Origin: Veillonellales bacterium
GTDB lineage: Bacteria; Bacillota; Negativicutes; JAAYSF01
DNA length: 64,000 nt
NCBI GenBank assembly: GCA_039680175.1
Contig: JBDKTO010000036.1
Span: 1-64,000, forward strand
Direction: 5' to 3'
Under the pieces are notes generated by a model that was not told the DNA's origin, made no database searches, and worked only from the letters and a program-made list of their open reading frames with translations. Position 1 is the stretch's first letter; each line of letters starts with the position of its first letter. The translations under genes were made by a program, and so were the position numbers. Below, one piece after another: positions 7,541-15,980 of this stretch.

Positions 7541-8761
7541 GTGGGCGGTCAGGTGAAACTGGTGTTGATGCTGTTTCTCGCAATGGTTATTATGGGGATA
7601 GATCGGAGCAGTATCGGCGTTGCGGCGCCAATTATGATGAAAGAGCTAAATATGGATACCGGCTCTATGGGAATTATATTGTCAGCTTTCTTCTGGACCT
7701 ACGCACTGTGCAATTTGCCGGCGGGCAATCTGGCCGATCGGTTTGGAGCCAAGCGCATTTTAAACGGCGCGGTTGCGATTTGGTCTCTGGCGTCGGCAGC
7801 TACAGGCTGTGGGCACAATTTGATTACGATTATGGCGGCTCGTATGGGAGTCGGCGTCGGGGAAGCAGGGGTGTTTCCCGCGAACACAAAAATTGTTGCC
7901 GAAGAGTTTCCAACGAATAAGCGTGGTACTGTAACCGGTTTATACTTATCCGGTGCGAGGTTGGGCTATGCGATAACACCGTTGCTCATGGGCTGGCTCA
8001 TCAGTTTGTACAGCTGGCGTATGGCTTTTATCATTACCGGTCTGGGAAGCTTGCTTTGGTGCGTTGCCTGGGCTTTCCTTTATCGAAAAGATGAAAGAAA
8101 AGAACGACAGGATACCGCTGAAAAAGAGACTGTTCAAAAGGTCGCCATACCTTGGCTGAAACTTCTTACTAATCGGTGTGCGCTAGGCCTGTTTTTCACT
8201 AAGTTTGCCAGCGATTATCTGTATTACATGTTTTTGACCTGGGTTCCCTCGTATCTCGTCATGGAACGAGGCTTTTCGCTTTTCAAAATGGGTGTTTCCG
8301 CATCAATCCCTTTCTTGGCGGCGTTTATTATTCAGCCGGTAGCGGGTTATGCATCGGATTTTTTAATCCGAAAAGGCTTTGGCGTTACTTTCGCAAGAAA
8401 AGGAATTCTCGTTTTGGCGCAGCTTTGCGGCGCTTCGATTATGGCGGTGAATTTTGTTGACGATCCGGTGATTGTGGTTGCCATATTGACATTAAATATT
8501 GCGGCAGGTTCGACGATCGGCGGTATGCTGTTTACGTTGGCGACTGAAGTGGCGCCGGCGGGAATGACGGGTACCGTAGCCGGCAGCATGAATACGATAG
8601 GAGCGCTTGCGGGAATTCTCGCCCCGGTGCTTACGGGTTTTGTGGTTAAGGCTACAGGCAGTTTTCAATTGGCATTGATGTCCAGCGGCAGCCTCCTGCT
8701 TCTAGCTGTTTGCGCGGTATTGTTTGTTATTCCGGCGGTTAAGCCGATGAGTTTGAAATAA
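7541..8761 (+). CDS. MFS transporter, anion:cation symporter type
   Basis: Twelve-segment major facilitator carrier (about 406 aa) resembling the organic-anion (tartrate/glucarate/phthalate) subgroup. The first helix carries GIDRSSIGVAAPIM. The loop between helices 2 and 3 has the MFS signature NLADRFGAKR, and GEAGVFPANTKI lies near helix 4. The GTG at 7541 is preferred because AAGGAGGGG lies 6 bases before it, inside the longer frame that begins at 7523. It probably imports the carboxylate handled by the surrounding enzymes. A truncated relative lies 1.3 kb downstream. Confidence 0.88.
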   Translation: MGGQVKLVLMLFLAMVIMGIDRSSIGVAAPIMMKELNMDTGSMGIILSAFFWTYALCNLPAGNLADRFGAKRILNGAVAIWSLASAATGCGHNLITIMAARMGVGVGEAGVFPANTKIVAEEFPTNKRGTVTGLYLSGARLGYAITPLLMGWLISLYSWRMAFIITGLGSLLWCVAWAFLYRKDERKERQDTAEKETVQKVAIPWLKLLTNRCALGLFFTKFASDYLYYMFLTWVPSYLVMERGFSLFKMGVSASIPFLAAFIIQPVAGYASDFLIRKGFGVTFARKGILVLAQLCGASIMAVNFVDDPVIVVAILTLNIAAGSTIGGMLFTLATEVAPAGMTGTVAGSMNTIGALAGILAPVLTGFVVKATGSFQLALMSSGSLLLLAVCAVLFVIPAVKPMSLK

Positions 8762-8781
8762 AAATTGGAGGGAGCGAGCGT

Positions 8782-9945
8782 ATGGTGAGGCAAGTTGATT
8801 TATGGATTCGCAAGGGAATGGTAATAGATCCGGCAAGAAATTTACAAGAAGAAGCGGATGTATTTGTACAAGGCAATCGAATTGTCGATGTTCCCCCAGG
8901 GGAAACCGTTACCGCCAAAAAAATTATCGACGCGGCGGGGTTGTTGGTCTTTCCGGGATTGATCGATAATCATGCCCATGTTTTCTGGGGGGGAACAGCG
9001 ATAGGGATTCATCCGGATTCATCGTGCCTGCCTCAGGGCGTGACGACTGTAGTTGATCAGGGAAGCGCCGGCATAAATAATTTTGACGAATTCGCACGTT
9101 CCATTATGCAGTTCAGTCAGGTACGAATCTTCGCCTATCTGCATGCGGCTCCGGCCGGATTGGCGACGCTGCCGTATTCTATGGAAGCGGTGAATCCGAA
9201 AAATTTTGATGGGGAAGCGATCGACCGCCTTTTTAGAAAATACCCACATAAACTCGTTGGCTTAAAAATCCGGCAGAGCCGGGAAGTCGTCGGCGATCTG
9301 GGGTTATCGCCACTAACAGCGATGCTTGATATAGCCAATCGGCTTGAGGAAAAGCCGAGAATCGTTGTGCATACGACAAACTCACCGGAATCAGCGGAGA
9401 AGATCGCAGATTTATTACGCCCGAACGATATTTTCGCTCATGTCTATCAAGGAAAGGGAAGCACGATTCTCGATGCTCGGGGCAAGGTGCTGCCGGCGGT
9501 GCGGGCAGCGAAAAAAAGAGGCGTTTTGTTTGATACGGCGGATGGACGGGGGCACTATGCCTTTTCCGTAGCGAAGGCGGCGCTGCAAGATGGTTTTACA
9601 CCGGATATCCTGAGTACGGATTTGGTTAAGGCCAGCGCGTACGACCGGTCGGTGTTTGGTTTGCCGCTTATTTTGACAAAATATTTAAATATGGGAATGC
9701 CCTTATACGATATCGTAAAAGCGTGTACGGTCACGCCGGCCAAGACCTTAAATATGGAAGGAAAAATCGGCTCCTTAGCGCCGGGAGCCTATGCGGATAT
9801 TGCCCTTTTTAAATTAAAGGAAACGGAATTCGCGCTTACCGATGTTTTTGATAAAATGCTGCCGTGCCAAAATCTGCTTTTACCGCAGTTGACGGTAAGC
9901 GACGGTCAGATTGTTTACGCCAATTTCGCCGCCGTTGAAAAGTAA
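8782..9945 (+). CDS. amidohydrolase/deacetylase-family metallohydrolase
   Basis: Amidohydrolase-superfamily TIM-barrel enzyme (387 aa) close to the dihydroorotase-like deacetylase branch. Metal-site residues can be followed in order: DNHAHV (HxH on strand 1), VGLKIR (carboxylated Lys), VVHTTN (His), FAHVYQG (His) and LSTDL (Asp). The small flanking beta-sandwich is formed by the N- and C-terminal ends. Such enzymes hydrolyse amides, acetyl groups or cyclic imides. GGAGGGAG precedes the ATG. In this operon it may open a ring or remove an acyl group before dehydrogenation (inference). Confidence 0.85.
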   Translation: MVRQVDLWIRKGMVIDPARNLQEEADVFVQGNRIVDVPPGETVTAKKIIDAAGLLVFPGLIDNHAHVFWGGTAIGIHPDSSCLPQGVTTVVDQGSAGINNFDEFARSIMQFSQVRIFAYLHAAPAGLATLPYSMEAVNPKNFDGEAIDRLFRKYPHKLVGLKIRQSREVVGDLGLSPLTAMLDIANRLEEKPRIVVHTTNSPESAEKIADLLRPNDIFAHVYQGKGSTILDARGKVLPAVRAAKKRGVLFDTADGRGHYAFSVAKAALQDGFTPDILSTDLVKASAYDRSVFGLPLILTKYLNMGMPLYDIVKACTVTPAKTLNMEGKIGSLAPGAYADIALFKLKETEFALTDVFDKMLPCQNLLLPQLTVSDGQIVYANFAAVEK

Positions 9946-10053
9946 CCTATATATCATAGTCAAACCATCATTCTTAGCGGGAAAGCCTACACGCTGTTTT
10001 TAGAAAATAATGATTTATACGCAGAATCATTCAATAGGTAAGGAGAGATTGAA

Positions 10054-10278
10054 TTGGAACGCAGGAAAATAGGAATTGTGGCTCTATTGACCGTAATGAT
10101 GATGATTAATACCTTTGATCGCGGTGCGCTGGGAGTGGCGGCGCCGATTATGATTAAGGATCTGGGAATTGATGCGGGGCATATGGGAATAGCCTTATCC
10201 TTTTTTTCTATGTGTGCCATTTTATTTATTGTACCGGAGATCAAGCCTTTGGAATTTAAAAAGATAACTGCAGAATGA
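10054..10278 (+). pseudogene. internally deleted MFS transporter remnant (74 aa)
   Basis: The first 50 residues match the start of the upstream MFS carrier, with GALGVAAPIMIKDLGIDAGHMGIAL corresponding to its helix 1 and following loop. From about residue 53 the sequence jumps to the MFS C-terminal end: CAILFIVPEIKPLEF against CAVLFVIPAVKPMSL. About 330 residues are missing and the frame is intact across a T-rich junction near 10200. It keeps a ribosome-binding site (AAGGAGAG) and a TTG start, so a two-helix peptide could still be made, but it cannot be a functional MFS carrier. It is probably the residue of a second carrier gene. Confidence 0.85.
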
Positions 10279-10292
10279 AAGGAGGATTTGCG

Positions 10293-10862
10293 ATGAACGA
10301 AGAATATCGCGAGAAATTGTTGGGGATTTTTCCGGAGATCAATTGGATTCAAGCTGAAACGATAAGGGCGGCAGTGATTCGGTGCCATGCCCATGTTATG
10401 GAAAAGAGTGAATGGACGCTTGATGATTATGATAAAATGCCGTTTATTAAATCGTTTGCCGGCTGCTCGGTGTCTTGTCTGCAGCATACCCGTGTTGTGA
10501 CCCGCATGTGCAAGATGCTCATGGATGAATATAACGAAGCCTATAAGGAACATGGATATCATTTAGACAGTGATACGGTCTTGGCGGGTGCCATTTTGCA
10601 TGACATCGGTAAGTTTCTCGAGTGGGAAAAGACGGAAAGCAGCCTGGCCGTAAAATCGAAACAGGGAAAATTGCTCCGGCATCCGATTTCGGGTGCGATT
10701 GTAGCAGCGATGCAGGGATTGCCGGATGCAGTCGTCCATTGTATATTTGTACATTCTACGGAAGGAAATACTGCGCAGCGTACTCCGGAGGCCATGCTGG
10801 TATACAAGGTGGATGAAATGAATTTCGACTGTATCCGCTCGGCAATGGGCGTTTTACGTTAA
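10293..10862 (+). CDS. HD-domain phosphohydrolase-like protein
   Basis: Soluble HD-superfamily protein (189 aa). H in CLQHTRVV, the HD doublet in ILHDIGKF and the late D in YKVDEMN give the classical H...HD...D metal site. Other motifs (GAIVAAMQGLPDAVVHCIFVHS) fit the HD fold. The ATG at 10293 follows AAGGAGG, which lies inside the longer frame beginning at 10275. HD proteins in catabolic operons are sometimes hydrolases or lyases of small metabolites rather than nucleotidases; nothing here defines the substrate. Confidence 0.8.
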   Translation: MNEEYREKLLGIFPEINWIQAETIRAAVIRCHAHVMEKSEWTLDDYDKMPFIKSFAGCSVSCLQHTRVVTRMCKMLMDEYNEAYKEHGYHLDSDTVLAGAILHDIGKFLEWEKTESSLAVKSKQGKLLRHPISGAIVAAMQGLPDAVVHCIFVHSTEGNTAQRTPEAMLVYKVDEMNFDCIRSAMGVLR

Positions 10863-10899
10863 TTGAGCAGTGATTTGACTGGGAGAGGGGGGATCGCTA

Positions 10900-11340
10900 A
10901 TGCAAGGGGGTAAAAAAGAATACATATCAGTTTGGGGAGATACTGTGGATTTTAAGGAACTATTGATTGGCATGTTTGCCGGTGCAATGATTGGCTATGC
11001 CAGTTTTGCCGGTGGAATATGGTTTCTTCGACAGTTTTTTTCAAGTTTGCCAAAAGGATTATTTATGGGATACGCTTTGCTTTTTGGGATTGCCGGTTGT
11101 TTAATCGCGGGCGGCGTAGCAGCAAAAGCCTTTAAGGCAAAAAGAATTTTCCTTGAAGATTCTTCTTGCGTGGATTTGCGGACAACCTTGGAGGATTTAA
11201 ATCTTGATCTTAGTCGAGAAGCCGAATATCTAAAATACGTACCGGCCGATGTTCAGGAAGAAATGAAAGAACTACAACTTTATCAATTGTTTTCCAAGGA
11301 AAGCGACAATAATCCAGCAAGTAATTTCCCTCGAAAGTGA
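10900..11340 (+). CDS. small membrane protein, possible TctA partner
   Basis: 146-residue protein I do not recognise. It has two predicted membrane segments (roughly residues 22-46 and 53-80) joined by a short loop, then a charged cytoplasmic tail with an acidic helix (residues 95-130). It directly precedes a TctA-like permease and follows the HD gene in the same direction. It may fill the role that the small TctB subunit plays in tripartite tricarboxylate transporters, but TctB normally has four segments and no similarity is evident. Confidence 0.6.
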   Translation: MQGGKKEYISVWGDTVDFKELLIGMFAGAMIGYASFAGGIWFLRQFFSSLPKGLFMGYALLFGIAGCLIAGGVAAKAFKAKRIFLEDSSCVDLRTTLEDLNLDLSREAEYLKYVPADVQEEMKELQLYQLFSKESDNNPASNFPRK

Positions 11341-11413
11341 GCATCCACCTGCAATTTCAATCAGGGATGCAGCATCTGTGCAAGCGGAATCTGACGGATA
11401 AGGAGAGGAAACA

Positions 11414-12790
11414 ATGGAAACTACTTTGGCGTACGAAATCTTATGGGGGCTGGGCGGCGCCTTGCTGGGCGGAATCATTTTTTGTGCCATTGGGCTCATT
11501 GCAGGCACCAGTGAAACCGCAACCGTTGCTCCGGCTACACTGTTGATAATATTTCTGGGATTTCCGCCAGTCGCCATCTTTACTTTTTGTCTTACGGCTT
11601 TTGTAGCGAAACATATTATTCATGCAATTCCAACGGCATTGCTGGGGGTACCCGGCGATACCCTGGCGGTTCCTTTGCTTGATCCTTGTTCGGCTTTGCG
11701 CCGTTTGGGCTTGCCGCATATAGGATTGCAAAAAATGATTTCGGCCGGTGTTATCGCGTCGTTTATTTCGATTCCGGTTTCGGTGGGATTTGCCATGATA
11801 TTGGCTCCTTACGGCGAGATTGTTAAAGCCTGGGCCGGACCAATCTTTACGGTTGTAGCGGTGGGCCTTGCCTACAGTTCGGCCGGTAAGTGGAGCAGTA
11901 TTTGCATGATTATTCCGTTCGCCTTCTTTTCCCAGATTTTAAACAAAGCAGCCATTGACGTAACGGGAAAGGGCGTTGTAATTTGCATTTTTTTAGGAAT
12001 GGCAATGGGGCCGATGTTTGTCGATGTTTTGACGGCATTATCCCCCCTTTCGAAGCACAAGGCGGCAACACAGTCTCCTAAGCAGTTTTGGCTGGCACCG
12101 GATTTAAAAACATGGTCCGGTTATTTTCCGAGTCCTTTAAAAATTTTATCTAGAAAACAACAGCTATACACCTTATATACGGTTCTGTTTTCCGTTGTAA
12201 CGTTCGCCAGCAGCGCCGTAGGGATCACTGTTTTAGTCGGAGAGGTTGTTCAATCGCGGGTAAAGAGTTTTTATGAAAAATTAACGACGGCCGTTGCCGT
12301 CATGAATGCTGCTACCGAGGGGACGTATCTCGCCGAAATTTTAGTTCCTCTCGTTGCCTTTGGCATTCCGTTGAGTTCGGTCGCTGCGGGGGCGGCATTC
12401 CCGTTATTTAACGCGCCGCCGATATTCACCAGTAAACCGGTGGTCAATAATTTACACAATCTTTTGACGCCGATGCAGTTTTTATGGTACGGTTTGTTGT
12501 CGGTCGGCGTGGGTTCGCTTATATCCTATCCGCTGGCAATGAATTACGCGAGGTCCGCTAGCGTCTGGGTCATGCGCAATATCAGCCAGGAAGCGCTGCT
12601 CACGATGTTTGCCGGTTTGTTTGTTGTCCTTTGCTATTTTGAAGCGCAGGGTATCGGTATTGCAATTGCCGTTCTGATTGGTTTTTTCAGCGGTATATTG
12701 AATAAGTATTTTGGAATGAATACGGGCGTACAGTTTATGGCCTATTTTGCGGCGCCTTGGATCGTATTGCAGCTATTTGGCATGAAGTAG
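11414..12790 (+). CDS. TctA-like membrane permease
   Basis: Polytopic protein (458 aa, about ten to twelve hydrophobic segments). It shows the layout of the tripartite tricarboxylate transporter large subunit. An N-terminal GGALLGGIIFCAIGLIAG is followed by a SETATVAPATLL loop, then AIPTALLGVPGDTLAVPLLD, comparable with the TctA motif around NIPGTP. The similarity is distant, so family placement is moderate. No periplasmic TctC-type binding protein is encoded nearby, which is unusual for the family. The operon also contains a separate MFS carrier. Confidence 0.6.
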   Translation: METTLAYEILWGLGGALLGGIIFCAIGLIAGTSETATVAPATLLIIFLGFPPVAIFTFCLTAFVAKHIIHAIPTALLGVPGDTLAVPLLDPCSALRRLGLPHIGLQKMISAGVIASFISIPVSVGFAMILAPYGEIVKAWAGPIFTVVAVGLAYSSAGKWSSICMIIPFAFFSQILNKAAIDVTGKGVVICIFLGMAMGPMFVDVLTALSPLSKHKAATQSPKQFWLAPDLKTWSGYFPSPLKILSRKQQLYTLYTVLFSVVTFASSAVGITVLVGEVVQSRVKSFYEKLTTAVAVMNAATEGTYLAEILVPLVAFGIPLSSVAAGAAFPLFNAPPIFTSKPVVNNLHNLLTPMQFLWYGLLSVGVGSLISYPLAMNYARSASVWVMRNISQEALLTMFAGLFVVLCYFEAQGIGIAIAVLIGFFSGILNKYFGMNTGVQFMAYFAAPWIVLQLFGMK

Positions 12791-12857
12791 GGAGTTTAAG
12801 GGGATTTTCCGGATCGTAAGTAAAAAAGATAAGCCGAATTTGCTGGGAGGGGATAAG

Positions 12858-13820
12858 ATGGATGCTTCTTTATTGTCGCGGCGCAGTTTCATTGCAAGAA
12901 CAGGTGGCGCTCTGGTTGGTTTGTATGGACTCGATATGTCAGAAGCGGCTCTGGCCTTTGAAAATGAGTCAATAGAAGTGCCTTTTTCGTCGGGAACCGA
13001 TTATCCGGCGTTCAAGGTTCCGGCAAATGCCTGTGATTGCCATCATCATATTTATGACAGCCGTTTTCCGATTGATCCTAAAGCGGCGCTCCGTCCTCCG
13101 GATGCAACGGTCGCCGACTATCGTCTGTTACAAAAGCGACTGGGAACAACTAGACATGTGATCGTACAGCCGTCAACTTACGGAATTGACAACCGCTGTT
13201 TAGTGGAAGCGTTAAAGGAATTTGGCTTGGAAACAACGAGAGGGATTGCCGTTGTAAATAGCGATGTCACCGACGAACAGCTCGAAGGCCTTCATCAGGC
13301 CGGTGTGAGAGGAATTCGTTTTAATTTTTCCGTACCGGGAGAAGCGACGAGCTGGGATATGCTAAAAGGACTGTCGGATCGTATTGAACCTCTGGGCTGG
13401 CATATTCAAGTTGTCGCAAAAGCTGAACAAATTTTTGAAAATCGTGCTGTATGGCCTGAAATCAAATGTCCAATTGTATTTGATCACCTAGGGCATATTC
13501 CGTCGATTTCCCATCCGGCCTTTGGCGTACTGGAAGAGTTGCTTAGGGAGGGAAATACCTGGATTAAACTTTCCGGAGTTTATATTTTATCGAAGGTAGG
13601 AGCTCCAAGTTACAGTGATCGCAAGGAGGTTTTTGTCTCTTACGTAGCAACAGCGCCCGAGCGCTTAGTTTGGGGAAGTGATTGGCCGCATCCTACGAGC
13701 AGTCTTACCAATAAGCCGAATGATGCTAACTTGTTAAATCTTTTATTTGAATGGGTTCCCGATGAGGCAGTTCGCAATCGTATTTTGGTAACGAATCCTG
13801 AAAAACTTTATGGATTTTAG
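12858..13820 (+). CDS. Tat-exported amidohydrolase, LigI-like lactonase family
   Basis: Amidohydrolase-2 family TIM-barrel (about 320 aa), most like 2-pyrone-4,6-dicarboxylate lactonase (LigI) and its relatives. ACDCHHHIYD (HxH), FDHLGH (His) and WGSDWPHP (metal-binding Asp) are in order. The N-terminus carries a twin-arginine motif, SRRSFIA, followed by a weakly hydrophobic stretch. This predicts export of a folded, metal-loaded enzyme, unlike cytoplasmic LigI. The ATG at 12858 follows GGGAGGGG. It is last in the operon. It probably hydrolyses a lactone or cyclic carboxylate outside the cytoplasm before uptake (inference). Confidence 0.82.
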   Translation: MDASLLSRRSFIARTGGALVGLYGLDMSEAALAFENESIEVPFSSGTDYPAFKVPANACDCHHHIYDSRFPIDPKAALRPPDATVADYRLLQKRLGTTRHVIVQPSTYGIDNRCLVEALKEFGLETTRGIAVVNSDVTDEQLEGLHQAGVRGIRFNFSVPGEATSWDMLKGLSDRIEPLGWHIQVVAKAEQIFENRAVWPEIKCPIVFDHLGHIPSISHPAFGVLEELLREGNTWIKLSGVYILSKVGAPSYSDRKEVFVSYVATAPERLVWGSDWPHPTSSLTNKPNDANLLNLLFEWVPDEAVRNRILVTNPEKLYGF

Positions 13821-13924
13821 TTGATTTTTTGCTGGATGTCTGTCGTGAGTACGGAACATTCCCAGTTATTCATGTTGTAGCATCGGCCGTTTTTCAGCCT
13901 AAGATTTTTCCATGAAAATGCCCT

Positions 13925-13970
13925 GCCTTTTTTGACAGAATAATTGACATGTTGCTAAGCGATATATTAT
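13925..13970 (+). repeat. 46-bp direct repeat, copy 2 (trpB2 promoter)
   Basis: 44/46 identical to 3301-3346. With the next three bases it forms TTGACA (13944-13949), an 18-bp spacer and TATAAT (13968-13973), a good vegetative promoter for the T-box leader that follows. The two copies flank the 10.6-kb catabolic block. Confidence 0.85.
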
Positions 13971-14007
13971 AATGAACTAAAAGCTAATTATTTTAACAAC
14001 AATGAAT

Positions 14008-14298
14008 AGAAAGAGTAGTCATGTAATCCTTTAGTACAGCGAGCCGATGACCGGGAACACCGGAGGTGGGATGATCGGCCTAGAGAGCATGGTGAATGGT
14101 TCTATGAGTTGACCACCGAAAAGTTTGAATATTTTAAACTGAGTAGGCTGGGACGGCTGCCTTCGTTATTAGGCTAGAGTATCGGTTGGCAATTTTGTTA
14201 TCTTGTACTTGAACTGAGATGGGAAATTATAGTTTCCTAAATTAGGGTGGTATCGCGAAACCATTTCGCCCCTGCAACGGGGTCGGGATGGTTTTTTT
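14008..14298 (+). promoter_or_regulatory. T-box leader (tRNA-sensing riboswitch)
   Basis: Recognisable T-box elements run in order. AGAAAGAGTAG lies at the base of stem I (14008-14018), and AGAGAGC falls in the stem I region (about 14081). A stem III-like GCCTTCGTTATTAGGC follows near 14160. The T-box sequence is AGGGTGGTATCGCG (14244-14257). The competing terminator pairs AAACCAT (14258-14264) and GCCCC with GGGGT and ATGGTTT (14288-14294), followed by a T-run. It controls the TrpB-like gene 78 bases downstream. tRNA-Trp is expected as ligand, but I could not place the specifier codon with confidence. Confidence 0.88.
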
Positions 14299-14375
14299 GT
14301 TTTATATATCTAAAGTTTAGAATCACCATAATTTTTACCCACGGCAGTTTGCAAAAAAAATAGGAGATGAATACA

Positions 14376-15686
14376 ATGAGTTCGAAAGAAAGAGCAAAAG
14401 TCATTTTGGACGAAAAGGATATTCCCCGGCAGTGGTATAATATTTTGGCGGATATGCCCAATAAACCGGAACCTTATCAAAATCCGGCCACAGGGAAATC
14501 ACTTCAACCCGAAGACTTAGCAGCTGTTTTTCCCAAAGAAATCTTAAAGCAGGAAATGTCTACGGACAGATGGATTGACATTCCCGAGCAGGTGAGTGAG
14601 ATGTATCTGCAGTGGAGGTCTACGCCGCTCTATAGAGCCCGGAATCTTGAAAAAATACTGGATACACCTGCGAAAATTTATTATAAATTTGAAGGCACAA
14701 ACGCTACCGGCAGTCATAAATTAAATACGGCGCTGCCGCAAGCTTACTATAACAAGCAGGCAGGAATTAAACGCCTTACAACCGAAACCGGAGGTGCCCA
14801 ATGGGGGAGCGCTCTTAGTTTGGCGTGTAACTTTTTTGGCTTGGACTGTACGGTCTACATGGTGAAGGCCAGCTTTGAGCTAAAAGCATCCAGGCGGTCG
14901 TTTATGAACACCTTCGGGGCAACGGTCATTGCAAGTCCCAGCCAATTGACTCGTGCCGGTAAATTAATTTTGGAGAAGGATCCGGATTGCTCGGGAAGTT
15001 TAGGCATAGCGATTAGTGAAGCCATGGAAGATGCGCTACATCATCCGGATACGAATTATTCATTAGGCAGTGTGTTAAACCATGTTTGTATGCATCAAAC
15101 GATTATTGGGCTGGAAGCGAAGAAACAAATGGAGATTATGGGCCAGTACCCGGATGTTGTTATTGCCTGCTGCGGCGGGGGGAGCAACTTTAGCGGGATG
15201 GCATTTCCTTTTTTGAAAGATAAATTGACGGAAGGCAAGAAATTAAGAGCGGTTGCCGTCGAGCCGAAAGCCTGTCCGACATTAACCGAAGGTTCTTTTG
15301 AGTATGACTACAGCGATACCGGAAAAGTTGGCCCTATGGTGAAAATGTATACCTTGGGACATTCCTTTGTTCCCGGGGCAAAACATGTTGGCGGTTTGCG
15401 ATATCATGGCGCTTCGCCAATTATAAGTCAGTTATATGCGGATGGCATAATTGAGGCTGCGGCATATACACAAAATGAGATATTTGACGCTGCCGTATTT
15501 TTTGCTAAAGCGGAGGGAATTGTTCCGGCACCTGAATCAGCCCATGCAATCAAAGGAGCTATCCACGAAGCATTGCTCGCTAAAGAGGCTGGAAAGGGAG
15601 AAGTCATTTTGTTTAATCTGAGCGGGCATGGCTACTTTGATTTTTCCAGTTATGATTATCACTTTAAGGGTCAAATGGAAGATTAG
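14376..15686 (+). CDS. trpB: tryptophan synthase beta-like enzyme (TrpB2 type)
   Basis: PLP-dependent beta subunit of the longer TrpB2 class (about 436 aa), joining indole or another nucleophile to serine to give tryptophan. GSHKLNTA carries the PLP lysine, TETGGAQWG the catalytic Glu region, and CCGGGSNF the phosphate-binding loop. The ATG at 14376 is preferred over the one at 14367 because TAGGAG sits 9 bases before it and overlaps the earlier ATG. It is monocistronic, not in a trp operon and has no trpA, typical of TrpB2 genes that salvage indole. It is controlled by the T-box leader and ended by a strong terminator. Confidence 0.92.
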   Translation: MSSKERAKVILDEKDIPRQWYNILADMPNKPEPYQNPATGKSLQPEDLAAVFPKEILKQEMSTDRWIDIPEQVSEMYLQWRSTPLYRARNLEKILDTPAKIYYKFEGTNATGSHKLNTALPQAYYNKQAGIKRLTTETGGAQWGSALSLACNFFGLDCTVYMVKASFELKASRRSFMNTFGATVIASPSQLTRAGKLILEKDPDCSGSLGIAISEAMEDALHHPDTNYSLGSVLNHVCMHQTIIGLEAKKQMEIMGQYPDVVIACCGGGSNFSGMAFPFLKDKLTEGKKLRAVAVEPKACPTLTEGSFEYDYSDTGKVGPMVKMYTLGHSFVPGAKHVGGLRYHGASPIISQLYADGIIEAAAYTQNEIFDAAVFFAKAEGIVPAPESAHAIKGAIHEALLAKEAGKGEVILFNLSGHGYFDFSSYDYHFKGQMED

Positions 15687-15709
15687 TGCAATCCGGTAAA
15701 TGAACGCAG

Positions 15710-15757
15710 GATGGTTTCAGCTTTTGTGTAATATAAAGCTGGGACCATCTTTTTTTT
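15710..15757 (+). terminator. rho-independent terminator after trpB
   Basis: GATGGTTTCAGCTTT (15710-15724) pairs with AAAGCTGGGACCATC (15735-15749), with wobble pairs, followed by eight T. The remaining 220 bases before the next gene show no clear structure. Confidence 0.9.
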
Positions 15758-15980
15758 GATTCGGCAAGGAACTGGCCAATAGCTAAATTCAGCTAATTTA
15801 CTGGGGAACTTCTATATGATTTCCGAAGCTGAGTTAATAGTTATTTGTCAGAATAAGCAGGTTTTTGGGGATAAATTGTGGAAGTCAATTCGTATGAAAT
15901 ATCTCCTAACGCGGATAGGCCAAAGGGGAAATGGGGCGTGAAAGTAATTTTGATTATAGCGGCAGGAAAGGTGTGAAGAC

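Noticed and set aside
9946-10053. Open frame continuing after the amidohydrolase stop codon
   Set aside because: About 30 sense codons after the stop read as a plausible peptide, but this length is expected by chance and no family is recognisable.
9987-10562. 191-residue open frame on the minus strand
   Set aside because: It runs antisense through the MFS remnant and the HD gene, has no ribosome-binding site and no recognisable domain; both opposing genes are well supported.
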